Assembly (NCBI RefSeq): GCF_002993975.1
Contig: NZ_POSO01000001.1
Coordinates: 124,001-188,000 of the forward strand
Length of the DNA: 64,000 bases
Source: Apilactobacillus micheneri
GTDB taxonomy: Bacteria; Bacillota; Bacilli; Lactobacillales; Lactobacillaceae
Direction of reading: 5' to 3'
In this document: positions 1 to 9,512 of the stretch, piece after piece
Position numbering within the stretch: position 1 is the stretch's first letter
How the letters are laid out: each line of letters starts with the position of its first letter
Position numbers and translations under genes: made by a program
Notes under the pieces: model-generated
The model's input: only the letters and a program-made list of their open reading frames with translations
Database searches by the model: none
What the model was told of the DNA's origin: nothing

Positions 1-93
1 CTACTTAATTGTAGTTATGCTTTTTATTTTTTATGTTTATTTTAATCATTTAGTGGTATAACTAGATTTAGATATTTTAAGGAGTTTATGCTT

Positions 94-906
94 ATGAATA
101 ATCTTTATAATTTAGTTATTAATCGGACTAATAGTAATAGTTCTGAAAAATTCATCAATTTAATTCGTGAAGGTGCTATTTTACTAGTTACATTAGAAAT
201 ATTGGGTTATCGAATTCCAACATTTCTATCTACATCTATGAACACCTTTTTATTAAATATTTTCTACTTATTAACCGACTATAAAGTCCCTTTCCTTTTA
301 GTTATTGTTTGGCTATTTTCAATTGCTATATCAAAAATTTCTACTAATCATCATTATTTTGAAAACTTACATTATAATTTTTTACATCAAGTTACCAAAG
401 TTTATAAATTCTATTGGATTATTATCTTTATTATTTGTCTTTTGGCTACCAATCTACAAAGTATGATTGATTTTCGCTTCTTATTAACAATTACTAAGAA
501 TACTAACCTTGTAACTCAATTTTTCCCAATTCTATTTAGAAATATTTTTTCTTTATTTTTATTAATTGCAAATATATATTGGTGTTTAATGTATTTCTGT
601 AAAACTGATAATATCATTTCAGAGAAACATCCCCGCGAGAGTCATTTAGATTCAAAAGAATACATCAATTTAGCAAAACGTGAATTTACAATTAATGATA
701 AACAAATATTCTTACAGATATTTGTTAAAAATAATGAATTAAAACCTTTAGATGATATCAAAGAATACTTCTTAATTAAAAAAGTAACTGATTTAAGATT
801 AAAAAGACATAATTCTAAGATTACAATTATTAGCCAATTCCCTTCTTACAGTGATGCTAAAGCTTTTATGCATGACTATGCAGATGAACCTAAAAATTTC
901 AAATAA
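94..906 (+). CDS. Hypothetical multi-pass membrane protein
   Basis: I do not recognise this family. The protein is about 270 aa. The first ~180 residues hold four or five hydrophobic segments (around 30-50, 60-80, 110-125 and 145-170). The C-terminal ~90 residues are hydrophilic and charged, probably a cytosolic domain. Two ATGs lie near the AAGGAG at 79-84: position 88 is only 3 nt away, while 94 has normal 9-nt spacing, so 94 is preferred. The gene stands alone and ends at a strong hairpin shared with the converging ABC-F gene. No function is assigned. Confidence 0.7.
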   Translation: MNNLYNLVINRTNSNSSEKFINLIREGAILLVTLEILGYRIPTFLSTSMNTFLLNIFYLLTDYKVPFLLVIVWLFSIAISKISTNHHYFENLHYNFLHQVTKVYKFYWIIIFIICLLATNLQSMIDFRFLLTITKNTNLVTQFFPILFRNIFSLFLLIANIYWCLMYFCKTDNIISEKHPRESHLDSKEYINLAKREFTINDKQIFLQIFVKNNELKPLDDIKEYFLIKKVTDLRLKRHNSKITIISQFPSYSDAKAFMHDYADEPKNFK

Positions 907-940
907 AAAAGTGCACTTCTGAATGAAGTGCACTTTTTTA
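905..940. terminator. Bidirectional terminator
   Basis: A 10-bp perfect stem (909-918 with 926-935) is flanked by A and T runs on both sides. It lies between converging genes. Confidence 0.85.
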
Positions 941-944
941 TTAT

Positions 945-2525
945 TTAATTACTTTGACCATTGGCTTTTTCAATTTCATCTTTATCACGTAAACTAAGTT
1001 TTTCAACATCTAATACCTTATCAACTAAGCCATTATAAAAACTAGTTTCATGAGATACGATAATTGCGTTACCAGGGAAATTATTAATTGCTTGTTTTAA
1101 TGATTCCTTAGTTTCATCATCCAAATGATTAGTAGGTTCATCCATAATCAAGAAATTACTTGGTGTAAATTCTAGCATGGCTAATTTAACCTTAGTTTGT
1201 TCCCCACCTGATAATTCACCAATTGGTTTCATTGCATTTGCAGCATCTAAACCACATTTAGCTAATTTAGTACGAATTGGTTTTTGTTCCAACTTAGGGA
1301 ATTTATTTTGAATAATTTGTAATGGGGTTTCTTTATCATTAGACCAGATTAAATCTTGACTAAAGTAACTAACTTTAGCAGATGGTGAAAAGTCCGCTTT
1401 ACCACCCATTGGTTTTAATAAACCTAAGATTGATTTAATTAAAGTTGATTTACCAACCCCATTAAATCCTTCAAAACCAACTTTTTCATCAGTATTCACT
1501 GAGAAGCTAACTGGTTTTAATAATGGTTTATCGTATCCAACTGATAGTTCATCAACTACCAAGGCATTTTGTGAACCAGTATCTTCATATGGAAAGTTGA
1601 ATGAAGCATGAATGTTAGTTGATGGTGGATCAACAACTTCCATATGTGATAGCATTTTTTCACGTGATTTAGCCATTGTTGATCTAGAACCAGCTTTATT
1701 TTTACGAATGAAAGCTTTGGCCTTTTCAATTTCAACTTGTTGTTTGTCATATTCTCTTTGTTGCACTTTTTCACGTTCATCACGTTGACGCATAGCTGCT
1801 TTAAAATCACCACGATATTTAGTAATTTTACCAAAAGCAATATTTACGATACAGTTAGTAACTTTTTCCAAGAATTCATAATCATGAGAAATTACCATAA
1901 CTGCACCATCAAAATTATTTAGATAATCTTCCAACCATGAAATGTGCGCAGTATCCAAATAATTGGTTGGTTCATCAAGCAAAATAACATCTGGATTTTC
2001 TAAAATTAATTTAGCTAAAATAATCTTAGAACGTTGTCCTCCTGACATATGAGCGATTTGTTGATCACGCTTAACATCATCTAAACCTAAACCAGTGATT
2101 ACTTGTTCAATTTCAGTTTCAATATCATAGAAGTTGTTAGCTTCTAGATTTTCTTGAATGCGACCTGCTTGTTCTAATAATTTATCATCAAAATTTTCAG
2201 CATATTTTTCATATAATTTTTGCATATGATTTGATTGTTCATATAAGCCTTTATAAGCAGTGTGTAAGAAATCAATTAATGTCATACCATCTTCGATATC
2301 AGCATATTGGTCTAAGTATCCTACACTAACGTTGTTTTGCCACTTAATTGATCCAGATACTGGTAATTCGACTCCAGTAATAATTTTAATAAGTGTACTT
2401 TTACCAACACCGTTTTGCCCAACAATCCCCATATGTTCACCTTTGTTTAAGGTGAAACTGGCTTCATCGTATAATTTCTTGTCAGCAAAGCCCATACTTA
2501 TATCCTTAACATCAAGTAAAGCCAC
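945..2525 (-). CDS. ABC-F family ATPase (translation factor type)
   Basis: Soluble duplicated ABC protein of 526 aa with no membrane domain, as in ABC-F proteins, which act on the ribosome E site. Walker A GQNGVGKS lies near residue 36, with signature MSGGQ and Walker B LLDEPTNYLD in the first half. The second half has GFNGVGKST, LSGGE and IMDEPTNHLD. A charged linker rich in K/R/E (about residues 235-300) joins the domains, as expected for the P-site-tRNA interaction motif. The length fits the YkpA/YbiT-like subgroup; a resistance subtype cannot be called by eye. The start is GTG behind AGGGAGTG. The gene is monocistronic. Confidence 0.92.
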   Translation of the reverse strand: MALLDVKDISMGFADKKLYDEASFTLNKGEHMGIVGQNGVGKSTLIKIITGVELPVSGSIKWQNNVSVGYLDQYADIEDGMTLIDFLHTAYKGLYEQSNHMQKLYEKYAENFDDKLLEQAGRIQENLEANNFYDIETEIEQVITGLGLDDVKRDQQIAHMSGGQRSKIILAKLILENPDVILLDEPTNYLDTAHISWLEDYLNNFDGAVMVISHDYEFLEKVTNCIVNIAFGKITKYRGDFKAAMRQRDEREKVQQREYDKQQVEIEKAKAFIRKNKAGSRSTMAKSREKMLSHMEVVDPPSTNIHASFNFPYEDTGSQNALVVDELSVGYDKPLLKPVSFSVNTDEKVGFEGFNGVGKSTLIKSILGLLKPMGGKADFSPSAKVSYFSQDLIWSNDKETPLQIIQNKFPKLEQKPIRTKLAKCGLDAANAMKPIGELSGGEQTKVKLAMLEFTPSNFLIMDEPTNHLDDETKESLKQAINNFPGNAIIVSHETSFYNGLVDKVLDVEKLSLRDKDEIEKANGQSN

Positions 2526-2574
2526 TATTTTTCACTCCCTATAATTTTTGTAATCGTACTTATACATACCTTTA

Positions 2575-2604
2575 AAAGTACCACACTAAAAAACGTTTAG
2601 TCAA
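2575..2604 (-). promoter_or_regulatory. Promoter of the ABC-F gene
   Basis: On the minus strand, TTGACT (2599-2604) and TACTTT (2575-2580) are separated by 18 bp, about 50 bp upstream of the GTG start. Confidence 0.5.
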
Positions 2605-2676
2605 TTTCATTTCCAGATAAATTTGTTTATAATATTATAGTTAGGTTTAATATTAATTTTAGAAAGGAACTTAAAA

Positions 2677-3060
2677 ATGAAAGTTAAAGATATTGATCAT
2701 ATCACCATATTTGTGGATGATTTAGAAAAATGCATGCGTTTTTATCATGAAGTATTTGATTTACCTATCCTAAAATTTGACGATAAGCAATTGGAATTTC
2801 AATTAGGTAAACAAAAATTAATTTTCTTACCTATTGTTTATGATGAAAAAAACAATCCCAAAAATCCAACCGCTGGTTCAGGTAAATTTTGTATTATTGC
2901 AAAAGATTCATTATCAGATATTACATCGCACCTAGCAAATTATGGTGTAGATATTATTGATGGTCCTAAAAAAGTACGTGGTGCTAATGGAGAAATGAAT
3001 TCCATTTATGTTAATGATCCTGAAAATAATATCATTGAAATATGTGAATATAAAGACTAG
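2677..3060 (+). CDS. VOC/glyoxalase-fold protein
   Basis: 127-aa single-copy vicinal-oxygen-chelate protein. The opening IDHITIFVDDLEKCMRFYHEVF is the standard first beta-alpha-beta unit with a metal-ligand histidine at residue 8. The C-terminal VNDPENNIIEICE carries the usual glutamate ligand. Relatives include glyoxalase I-like and fosfomycin-resistance-like enzymes plus many uncharacterised members, so the substrate is unknown. A good AAAGGA site precedes ATG 2677. It appears monocistronic. Confidence 0.85.
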   Translation: MKVKDIDHITIFVDDLEKCMRFYHEVFDLPILKFDDKQLEFQLGKQKLIFLPIVYDEKNNPKNPTAGSGKFCIIAKDSLSDITSHLANYGVDIIDGPKKVRGANGEMNSIYVNDPENNIIEICEYKD

Positions 3061-3097
3061 TAATATTAAGTTAAATTAATAGTATTGATTATTAATT

Positions 3098-3231
3098 TAA
3101 TTATTTGTAAATGCTTTGAAATGCTATTATTATAGTAAATGGGAGCTTAAAAGCTTATCACGCTGGTCTTTTATCAGTTTACACTGATAATTATTTTTGA
3201 TAATATACTTAAAGACCATGAAAGGAGTATT
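3098..3231 (+). promoter_or_regulatory. Promoter and structured 5' leader of the APC permease
   Basis: A likely promoter is TTGTAA, 17 bp, TATTAT ending near 3131. The ~90-nt leader then contains GGTCTTT (3165-3171), which can pair with AAAGACC (3211-3217) just before the AAAGGAG site. This encloses an 8-bp hairpin (3171-3178 with 3183-3190). There is no U-run, so any control would be translational. No known riboswitch family was recognised. Confidence 0.45.
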
Positions 3232-4856
3232 ATGAAAAAAAATAATAATTCAGGAAAGATAGGTTTATTTCAGATTGTAATGTTGGGACTTAGTTCCATT
3301 ATTGGTTCAGGTTGGTTATTCGGATCTTGGGAGGCTTCTAAGGTTGCAGGACCAGCTGCTATTCTATCTTGGATCATTGGTGCCGTTGTTATTGGTGCGA
3401 TTGCATTCAACTATATTGAACTTGGTTCTATGTTCCCAGAAAGTGGTGGAATGAGTAAATATGCTCAATACACCCACGGTTCTTTACTAGGATTTATAGC
3501 TGCTTGGGCTAACTGGGTATCATTGGTTACTTTGATTCCAATTGAAGCCGTTGCAGCGGTACAATACATGGGTTCTTGGCCTTGGAAATGGGCACATTGG
3601 ACACATGGATTCTTGGTAAATGGTGAAATATCCAATACCGGTTTATTTGTCGTTTTTCTTTTCATATTAGTCTTTACACTATTAAACTATTGGTCTGTTA
3701 ATTTATTAGCTCGATTCACTAGTTTTATTTCAATTTTCAAACTAGGAATTCCATTATTAACAATTATTATGTTATTAATGTCCGGTTTCCATTCAGGAAA
3801 CTTTACTTCTCAAGGATTTATGCCTTATGGTAGTGCTGCTATTTTCTCAGCTACAACCGCTTCTGGTATTATTTTCTCATATAATGCATTCCAAGTTGTT
3901 ATCAACATGGGTAAGGAAATTAAAAATCCTAAGAGAAATATTGCATTGGGAATTACAATTTCACTTGCAATTAGTATTGTAATTTATGTTCTATTACAAT
4001 TCACATTTATTGGTACCATCGTACCTCAAGACTTAGCTAATGGTTGGCATGGAGTTGATTTCCAATCACCATTTGCTGACTTAGCTATCTTGCTAGGTAT
4101 TCATTGGTTAGCCGTACTATTGTATTTTGATGCCTTTGTATCACCATTTGGTACCGGAGTTTCTTTCGTTGCTCAAACTGGTCGTACATTAGCAGCTATG
4201 GTGCAAAACGAACATATGCCTAAGTTTATTGGTAAAATCAATAAACGTTGGGGTGTCCCAAGAATGGCTATGGTTGTTAACCTTGTTATTAGTGTATTAT
4301 TAGTAGCAATATTCAGAAGTTGGGGTACACTTGCTAGTGTTATTTCCACTTCTACTCTAATTGCTTACTTAACTGGTCCTGTTACTGTTACTGCACTAAG
4401 ACAAATGGCACCAAACTTTAAACGTCCTATTCGTTTGAAGTTATTAAAAGTTATGGCTCCAGTAGCTTCGTACTTGCCAGTTTGGCAACTTACTGGGCAA
4501 TGTGGCCAACAACTGTTAAAGTAATTCTTGTTATCTTACTAGGTTTACCATTCTACTTCTACTTTGAATGGAAAACTGGTTGGAAGAAAACTAGAAATCA
4601 ATTTACTGGAAGTTTCTGGATGATTGGTTACTTAATTTTCATTTCAATCATTTCTTACATGGGATCAACACCATTTGGTGGTCAAAATTGGATTCCATAT
4701 CCATTAGACTTTGTTGTTATCATTATTTCATCACTTGTATTCTACAAATGGGGAATTTCAAGTGCTATGGTAACTAAAGATCTTCACAATGCCAAAGAAG
4801 TAAATGATGAAATCAACTTAGAAGATTTCGAAGATGAAGACAACAAAGATAAATAA
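3232..4856 (+). pseudogene. APC-superfamily amino-acid permease, frameshifted
   Basis: Membrane transporter of the amino acid-polyamine-organocation superfamily. The N-terminal motif SSIIGSGWLFGSWEASK and overall order resemble YveA/YgjI-type permeases, so an acidic amino acid is a reasonable but unproven substrate. The reading frame from 3232 stops at 4524, after ~420 correct residues. The remainder continues in another frame, with SLATYWAMWP and three more membrane segments to 4856. The shift lies near 4476, where TTGCCAG would read through as TTGGCCAG. Adding one base gives 541 aa, a normal family length. This may be a sequencing error rather than a dead gene. Confidence 0.85.
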
Positions 4857-4877
4857 GACAAATAAAATAAATCTGCA

Positions 4878-4908
4878 AAAGAGTAAGTTATAATGCTTAC
4901 TCTTTTTA
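4878..4908 (+). terminator. Terminator after the APC permease
   Basis: A 10-bp stem, 4878-4887 with 4896-4905, followed by a T-run. Confidence 0.85.
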
Positions 4909-4974
4909 TTATGCTTGACTTTTATAAGTCTTAATTTTAAAATTAGTATTAATAAATGAAAGGAGAAAGAGACC

Positions 4975-5034
4975 ATGAGAAATATTTTACAAAATTTATT
5001 ATTAGTTTCTACTTGGCAAAGCTGGTGTTATTAA
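4975..5034 (+). CDS. Tryptophan leader peptide (19 aa)
   Basis: Short ORF behind AAAGGAG (4959-4965), with an ATG at 4975 and a stop at 5032-5034. It encodes 19 residues with Trp at 14 and 17 near the end (TWQSWCY), an extreme enrichment for the rarest amino acid. The stop codon lies inside the 5' strand of the first leader hairpin. This is the arrangement of a ribosome-mediated attenuator, and the downstream genes encode a TrpXYZ-type transporter. The peptide presumably senses charged tRNA-Trp; that role is inferred. Confidence 0.8.
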   Translation: MRNILQNLLLVSTWQSWCY

Positions 5035-5214
5035 ATCGCATTAATATATACAGATGCGATTTAATTAGATGTCTATATAATTAAGCGCATCTGTACCGGC
5101 TTCTTTCTCACGAATAATAAAAAGCCTGTGCGGAGTGAATTCAAAACACCACAGGTATTGCTAAAACTTTTAATTAAGCGGATGACCTGTAGTGTTTGGG
5201 TTATCCGCTTTTTT
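5031..5214 (+). promoter_or_regulatory. Trp attenuator: alternative hairpins and terminator
   Basis: Mutually exclusive stems are visible. Hairpin A pairs 5031-5040 with 5055-5064 (10 bp, perfect). Hairpin B pairs 5050-5058 with 5086-5094 (9 bp, perfect) plus an inner AT stem, and shares bases with A. Further on, 5125-5130/5150-5155 competes with 5146-5156/5185-5195. The last of these overlaps the loop of the terminator stem 5176-5183/5203-5210, which is followed by T5. I saw no T-box motif. The layout predicts that ribosome position on the leader peptide decides termination before trpX. Confidence 0.7.
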
Positions 5215-5259
5215 ATTGGAATAATTTATTAATAACATCAAGTAAAGGAGTTTACATAA

Positions 5260-6255
5260 ATGAAACGTTTATATTCAGCAATTATATTACTATGTTTAAT
5301 ACTGGCATTTGGTTATTACAAAGAACAACAACCAGTTAAAATTAGTCGAGATCATATTCCAGAAGTTGGCATTCTTCAATTAACTGAACACCCTGCTTTA
5401 GATGCCATTCACCATGGAATCATTCAAGGATTAAAGGAATCTGGTTTTAAACCTGGTAAAAATATTAAAATTGATTTTCAAAATGCCGAAAATGACCAAA
5501 GTAATTTAAAAACTATGAGTACTAAATTTGCTAACGAAAATGTTGATTTATCCATTGGAATTGCTACCCCTTCAGCACAAGTTTTAGCAAATACTGTTAA
5601 AAATAGACCATTAGTTTTAGGTGCTATCACTGATCCTAAATCAGCTGGATTAGTTGATTCTAATCAAAAAACGGGTAGAAATACTACTGGGGTATCTGAC
5701 TTACCACCTATGAAACAACAAATAGATTTAATTAAACAAATCATGCCCCATATGAAAACCCTTGGTGTTATTTATACTTCTAGTGACGATTCAGCAACTA
5801 GTCAATATCAGAGATTTACTCAACTATGTAAACAAGAAGGTATTAGAGTTAAAGGATATTCTATTGCGAATACTAATGATTTAAATCAAGTGGCTACACA
5901 AATGGTACAAAATGTGGATGCTGTTTATGTTCCAAACGATAATACTGTGGCTTCAGCTATTCAAACTTTAGTGGCAGTAGCAAATAAACGTAATGTTCCA
6001 ATCTTCCCTACTGCATCTAATGTTGTTAAAAACGGTGGATTGGCAACATATGGACTAAACCAATTTAAATTAGGTGTTGAAACTGGAAAAGTTACCGCAC
6101 AAATTTTAAAAGGTAAAAATGCTTCTAACATGCCTATTAAAACATTAAGCCGTGGCGATTTAGCTATCAACTTAAATCAAGCTAAAAAGCTAGGCATCCA
6201 TATCCCACAATCATTAATTCAAAAAGCTGAAAGACAAGGAGTGATCTACAAATGA
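5260..6255 (+). CDS. trpX: ABC transporter substrate-binding protein, TrpX type
   Basis: 331-aa extracytoplasmic binding protein of the ABC_sub_bind family (periplasmic-binding-protein fold with two alpha/beta lobes). An N-terminal hydrophobic segment (residues ~4-18) anchors or exports it. No clear lipobox cysteine is present, which is unusual for a Gram-positive binding protein. In streptococci this gene family (trpXYZ) is linked to tryptophan uptake, and the Trp-rich leader upstream supports that here. The stop overlaps the permease start by 4 nt, so the genes are translationally coupled. Confidence 0.8.
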   Translation: MKRLYSAIILLCLILAFGYYKEQQPVKISRDHIPEVGILQLTEHPALDAIHHGIIQGLKESGFKPGKNIKIDFQNAENDQSNLKTMSTKFANENVDLSIGIATPSAQVLANTVKNRPLVLGAITDPKSAGLVDSNQKTGRNTTGVSDLPPMKQQIDLIKQIMPHMKTLGVIYTSSDDSATSQYQRFTQLCKQEGIRVKGYSIANTNDLNQVATQMVQNVDAVYVPNDNTVASAIQTLVAVANKRNVPIFPTASNVVKNGGLATYGLNQFKLGVETGKVTAQILKGKNASNMPIKTLSRGDLAINLNQAKKLGIHIPQSLIQKAERQGVIYK

Positions 6256-7148
6256 GTTTAATAATTTCTGCAATCGGGCAAGGTCTATTATGGGCAGTTA
6301 TTGGTGTCGGCCTTTATTTAACATTTAGAATTTTAGACTTCCCTGACATGACTGTTGAAGGAACATTCCCAATGGGAGCAGCTACTGCTGTGACCGCTAT
6401 TGCACATGGTGTTTCACCTATTATCGCAACGCTGCTTGCATTCTTAGTTGGTTGTGTTGCTGGACTAGTAACGGGGCTTTTGTACACAAAAGCAAAGATT
6501 CCTGTATTATTAGCTGGTATTTTAGTAATGACTGCTTCTTATTCCATCGATTTAAGAATCATGGGTAAACCTAATCAATCATTACTTGGTATGCCTACAT
6601 TATTAAGTGGTAAATTTTTCCAATCTTTACCACCATACTTTGACAGTGTTGCCTTAGGATTCATTGTTATTGTAATTGTCACAACAATTCTAGTTTACTT
6701 TTTACAAACAGACTTAGGACAAGCTTTTATCGCTACTGGTGATAATGAAAATATGGCTGAATCATTAGGTATCAATACCGATAATATGAAAATCATGGGT
6801 GTAAGTGTTTCAAATGGTCTAATTGCACTAGGTGGTGCGTTAGTCGCCCAAAATAACGGTTACTCAGATGTAAATATGGGAATTGGAATCATTGTAGTTG
6901 CCCTTGCATCAATTATCATTGGTGAAGTTATTTTTGGTGATTTAACCATGATTCAAAGATTAATTGCCGTCACTATTGGTAGTATTATCTATCGCTTGGT
7001 ATTATTATTAGTTCTACAATTAGGCTTCAACGCTACTGATTTAAACTTAATTTCATCAATCTTATTAGCAATTTTCATGGGATTACCAGCATTAGAAAGT
7101 AAATTCCATTTAAAACATGTCTTGAAACGGGGGTTAAAAAATGACTAA
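6252..7148 (+). CDS. trpY: ABC transporter permease, TrpY type
   Basis: 298-aa permease with about eight or nine hydrophobic segments. It belongs to the branched-chain-permease-like family paired with ABC_sub_bind proteins. The N-terminal segment RILDFPDMTVEGTFPMGAA is characteristic of this group. It overlaps the binding-protein gene by ATGA and the ATPase gene by 8 nt. It forms the membrane channel of the predicted tryptophan importer. Confidence 0.8.
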   Translation: MSLIISAIGQGLLWAVIGVGLYLTFRILDFPDMTVEGTFPMGAATAVTAIAHGVSPIIATLLAFLVGCVAGLVTGLLYTKAKIPVLLAGILVMTASYSIDLRIMGKPNQSLLGMPTLLSGKFFQSLPPYFDSVALGFIVIVIVTTILVYFLQTDLGQAFIATGDNENMAESLGINTDNMKIMGVSVSNGLIALGGALVAQNNGYSDVNMGIGIIVVALASIIIGEVIFGDLTMIQRLIAVTIGSIIYRLVLLLVLQLGFNATDLNLISSILLAIFMGLPALESKFHLKHVLKRGLKND

Positions 7149-7911
7149 ACCAATCTTTCAATTAAAAAGCATTGTTAAAACAGTCAATGAAGGTACGCCA
7201 GAACAATTAAATATTTTAGATAATGTCAATTTAGATATTTATCCAGGAGATTTTATTACCATTTTGGGTTCTAATGGAGCCGGTAAATCGACCCTTTTTA
7301 ATACGATTGGTGGTAATTTAAAACCTGATTCTGGACAAGTAATTTATAATGGTAAAGATATAACAAGAATGTCAGTTGTAAGAAGAACTGAATTTTTGAG
7401 CCGTGTTTTCCAAGATCCTAAATTAGGTACCGCTCCTCGAATGACCGTTGCTGAAAATTTATTATTAGCAGAAAAACGTGGTAAAAAACATTCATTAGTT
7501 CCCCGTAATCTTAAAAGTCAGATGCGTAAATTTAAAGAAATCACTGCTAAAATGAATAATAATTTAGACGATCGACTAGAAACTGCAACTGGTAATTTGT
7601 CTGGGGGGCAAAGACAAACTTTAAGTTTCTTAATGGCTACGATTAATAGACCTGGCATGTTATTATTAGATGAACATACGGCGGCATTAGATCCTAAAAC
7701 TTCAGAACAATTAATGAATATTACTGATAATACTATTAATAAAGAAAAATTAACCTGTTTAATGATCACTCACCATCTAGATGATGCTATCAAATATGGA
7801 AATCGTTTATTAGTTCTACATCAAGGTAAAATATCATATGATATTTCTGGAGAAGAAAAGAAAAATTTAACTAAAGAAAAATTATTAACTTTCTTTAATG
7901 ATATTCAATAA
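7141..7911 (+). CDS. trpZ: ABC transporter ATPase, TrpZ type
   Basis: 256-aa ATP-binding subunit. Walker A GSNGAGKST lies near residue 45, signature LSGGQ near 155 and Walker B LLLDEHTAALD near 178. The H in place of the usual P after DE is typical of this subfamily. An H-loop follows in MITHH. It is the last gene of the operon, begins inside the permease gene and ends at a terminator. It energises the importer. Confidence 0.85.
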   Translation: MTKPIFQLKSIVKTVNEGTPEQLNILDNVNLDIYPGDFITILGSNGAGKSTLFNTIGGNLKPDSGQVIYNGKDITRMSVVRRTEFLSRVFQDPKLGTAPRMTVAENLLLAEKRGKKHSLVPRNLKSQMRKFKEITAKMNNNLDDRLETATGNLSGGQRQTLSFLMATINRPGMLLLDEHTAALDPKTSEQLMNITDNTINKEKLTCLMITHHLDDAIKYGNRLLVLHQGKISYDISGEEKKNLTKEKLLTFFNDIQ

Positions 7912-7953
7912 AAAATAGCTATATTGACTAACCCAGTCAGTATAGCTATTTTT
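7912..7953. terminator. Bidirectional terminator
   Basis: A long stem, AAAATAGCTATA with its complement and an inner TGACT/AGTCA, lies between converging genes. Confidence 0.85.
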
Positions 7954-7954
7954 A

Positions 7955-8815
7955 TTATTTATATAATTTGATTAATCCTTGAGTTCCATCACTACCTAAA
8001 TCCATCTGATCAACCATTTTTTCATATAATTGTTTAGCCAATTTAGTAGCTGGTAAATCTATATGCATTTCATTTGCACATTCCAAGGCAATACGTAAAT
8101 CTTTCAGAAAGTGTTTAGCTGCAAAACCCGGTTTAAAATCATCTTTTAATACACGAGGACCATAATTTTCAAGGCTCCAGTTATCACCACCACCTTGGCT
8201 AACAATTTTGATTAATGATGATAAATCAAGGTCTGCATGTTTACCATAATCAAGCATTTCAGTTAGGCCTGTCATATTACCAGCAATCATGATTTGATTA
8301 GCCATTTTAGTATGTTGGCCCTTGCCGGCTGATCCAAATATTTGAATGTTACTACCCATGGAATTTAATACAGGTTTAACTTCATTAAAGATGGCTTGAT
8401 CACCACCAACCATAAAAGTTAAGTTACCATTTTGGGCACCAACGTCACCTCCGGATACAGGTGCATCTAATGATTCAACACCTAATTTTTTACTTTCATT
8501 ATATATTTTTTCATCAATTTTAGGTTTACTAGTAGTAGAATCAATTAAAATTTCACCTTTACTAGCACCTGCTAATAATCCATCATCACCAAAATAAACT
8601 TGCTCCACATCATTTGGAAATCCGACAATCGTAATTACAACATCAGAATTTTCAGCAACCAATTTAGGACTATCTTTCCAGTTTGCACCATTTTTAATTA
8701 CAGTATCAGCATGAGCCTTAGTTCGATTAAAAACGTTCACTTCATAATTATTTTTAAGTAGGTTATTAATCATTCCAGTGCCCATAACACCAGTTCCTAT
8801 AAAACCAATTTTCAT
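7955..8815 (-). CDS. NAD(P)-dependent beta-hydroxyacid dehydrogenase family oxidoreductase
   Basis: 286-aa enzyme of the 3-hydroxyisobutyrate / tartronate-semialdehyde reductase family. An N-terminal Rossmann motif GFIGTGVMGTG begins at residue 4. The substrate-binding segment LDAPVSGGDVGAQNGNLTFMVGG is near residue 115. The catalytic lysine lies in KMANQIMIAG near 170. A helical C-terminal dimerisation domain follows. The substrate cannot be fixed by sequence; 6-phosphogluconate-like or succinate-semialdehyde-like members exist. It is transcribed alone. Confidence 0.85.
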   Translation of the reverse strand: MKIGFIGTGVMGTGMINNLLKNNYEVNVFNRTKAHADTVIKNGANWKDSPKLVAENSDVVITIVGFPNDVEQVYFGDDGLLAGASKGEILIDSTTSKPKIDEKIYNESKKLGVESLDAPVSGGDVGAQNGNLTFMVGGDQAIFNEVKPVLNSMGSNIQIFGSAGKGQHTKMANQIMIAGNMTGLTEMLDYGKHADLDLSSLIKIVSQGGGDNWSLENYGPRVLKDDFKPGFAAKHFLKDLRIALECANEMHIDLPATKLAKQLYEKMVDQMDLGSDGTQGLIKLYK

Positions 8816-8972
8816 ACAATATGCCTTCTTTCTTTTATTTAGGTTAAATCTATCATTTTAATATTTCAAATAATGTGTTTAGGTTTCAATAATTATACGA
8901 AGATGGATAAACTTTGTTATAATATAAAATGTTGTAATTTATTTTACTTGAAATGGAGTGGAATATTCATAT

Positions 8973-9503
8973 ATGAATAATGACGAAAATAATCGCATTA
9001 AGAAATATGACTTTAATGAAGAAGAATATGGAAATAAAAAATCAACTTCTTCCAATGTCAGTATTTGGCCAATTATTATTTTTATCGTTGTAATCGCTGC
9101 CTTAATTATTGGTGGAGTAAAAGCAATAACCCATTTTACCTCCGGCAATAATAATCCAAAAACAGAATTAACATCTAACAAAAGGAATACTCAGAACACG
9201 ACTAGCCAGGAAACTAATAACAAAACTTATAAAAAAGAAAATAGTAAACAAGGTTCTGATTCTGAGGCAAAAGATAATAAAGTTAATGACAGTAACGAAA
9301 ATAATGCCGATAAGCAAAATGACAATAACCAGAATAATGATAGTAATGATGATATGTTTGCACAACCACATACCTTTAGTTCAGTAACAGATGCACAAAA
9401 TTATGCTAAAGCTACACAAAGTAAGTGGTTAAACGATGGATATAAGACTTATACTGTCAGTTCTGATAGTCAAGGCTACTATACTTTAAAGTTTGTTAAA
9501 TAA
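8973..9503 (+). CDS. Hypothetical membrane-anchored protein with low-complexity linker
   Basis: About 176 aa. A charged cytosolic N-terminus (~30 residues) precedes one transmembrane helix (about 35-55). A long N/K/S/D-rich linker (about 65-135) leads to a small C-terminal domain with DAQNYAKATQSKWLNDGYKTYTV. The topology suggests a membrane-tethered cell-surface protein. An upstream in-frame GTG at 8958 lies inside the apparent ribosome site GGAGTG, so ATG 8973 is preferred. The family was not recognised. Confidence 0.65.
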   Translation: MNNDENNRIKKYDFNEEEYGNKKSTSSNVSIWPIIIFIVVIAALIIGGVKAITHFTSGNNNPKTELTSNKRNTQNTTSQETNNKTYKKENSKQGSDSEAKDNKVNDSNENNADKQNDNNQNNDSNDDMFAQPHTFSSVTDAQNYAKATQSKWLNDGYKTYTVSSDSQGYYTLKFVK

Positions 9504-9512
9504 ATGGAAATA

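Noticed and set aside
4975-5214. T-box riboswitch before trpX
   Set aside because: No AAGGTGGTACCGCG-like T-box motif or Stem I specifier loop is present; the Trp-rich leader ORF and competing hairpins fit peptide attenuation instead.
9181-9360. Low-complexity AAC/GAT-rich stretch as a DNA repeat
   Set aside because: It is explained by the N/D/K-rich linker of the membrane-anchored protein; no regular repeat unit is present.
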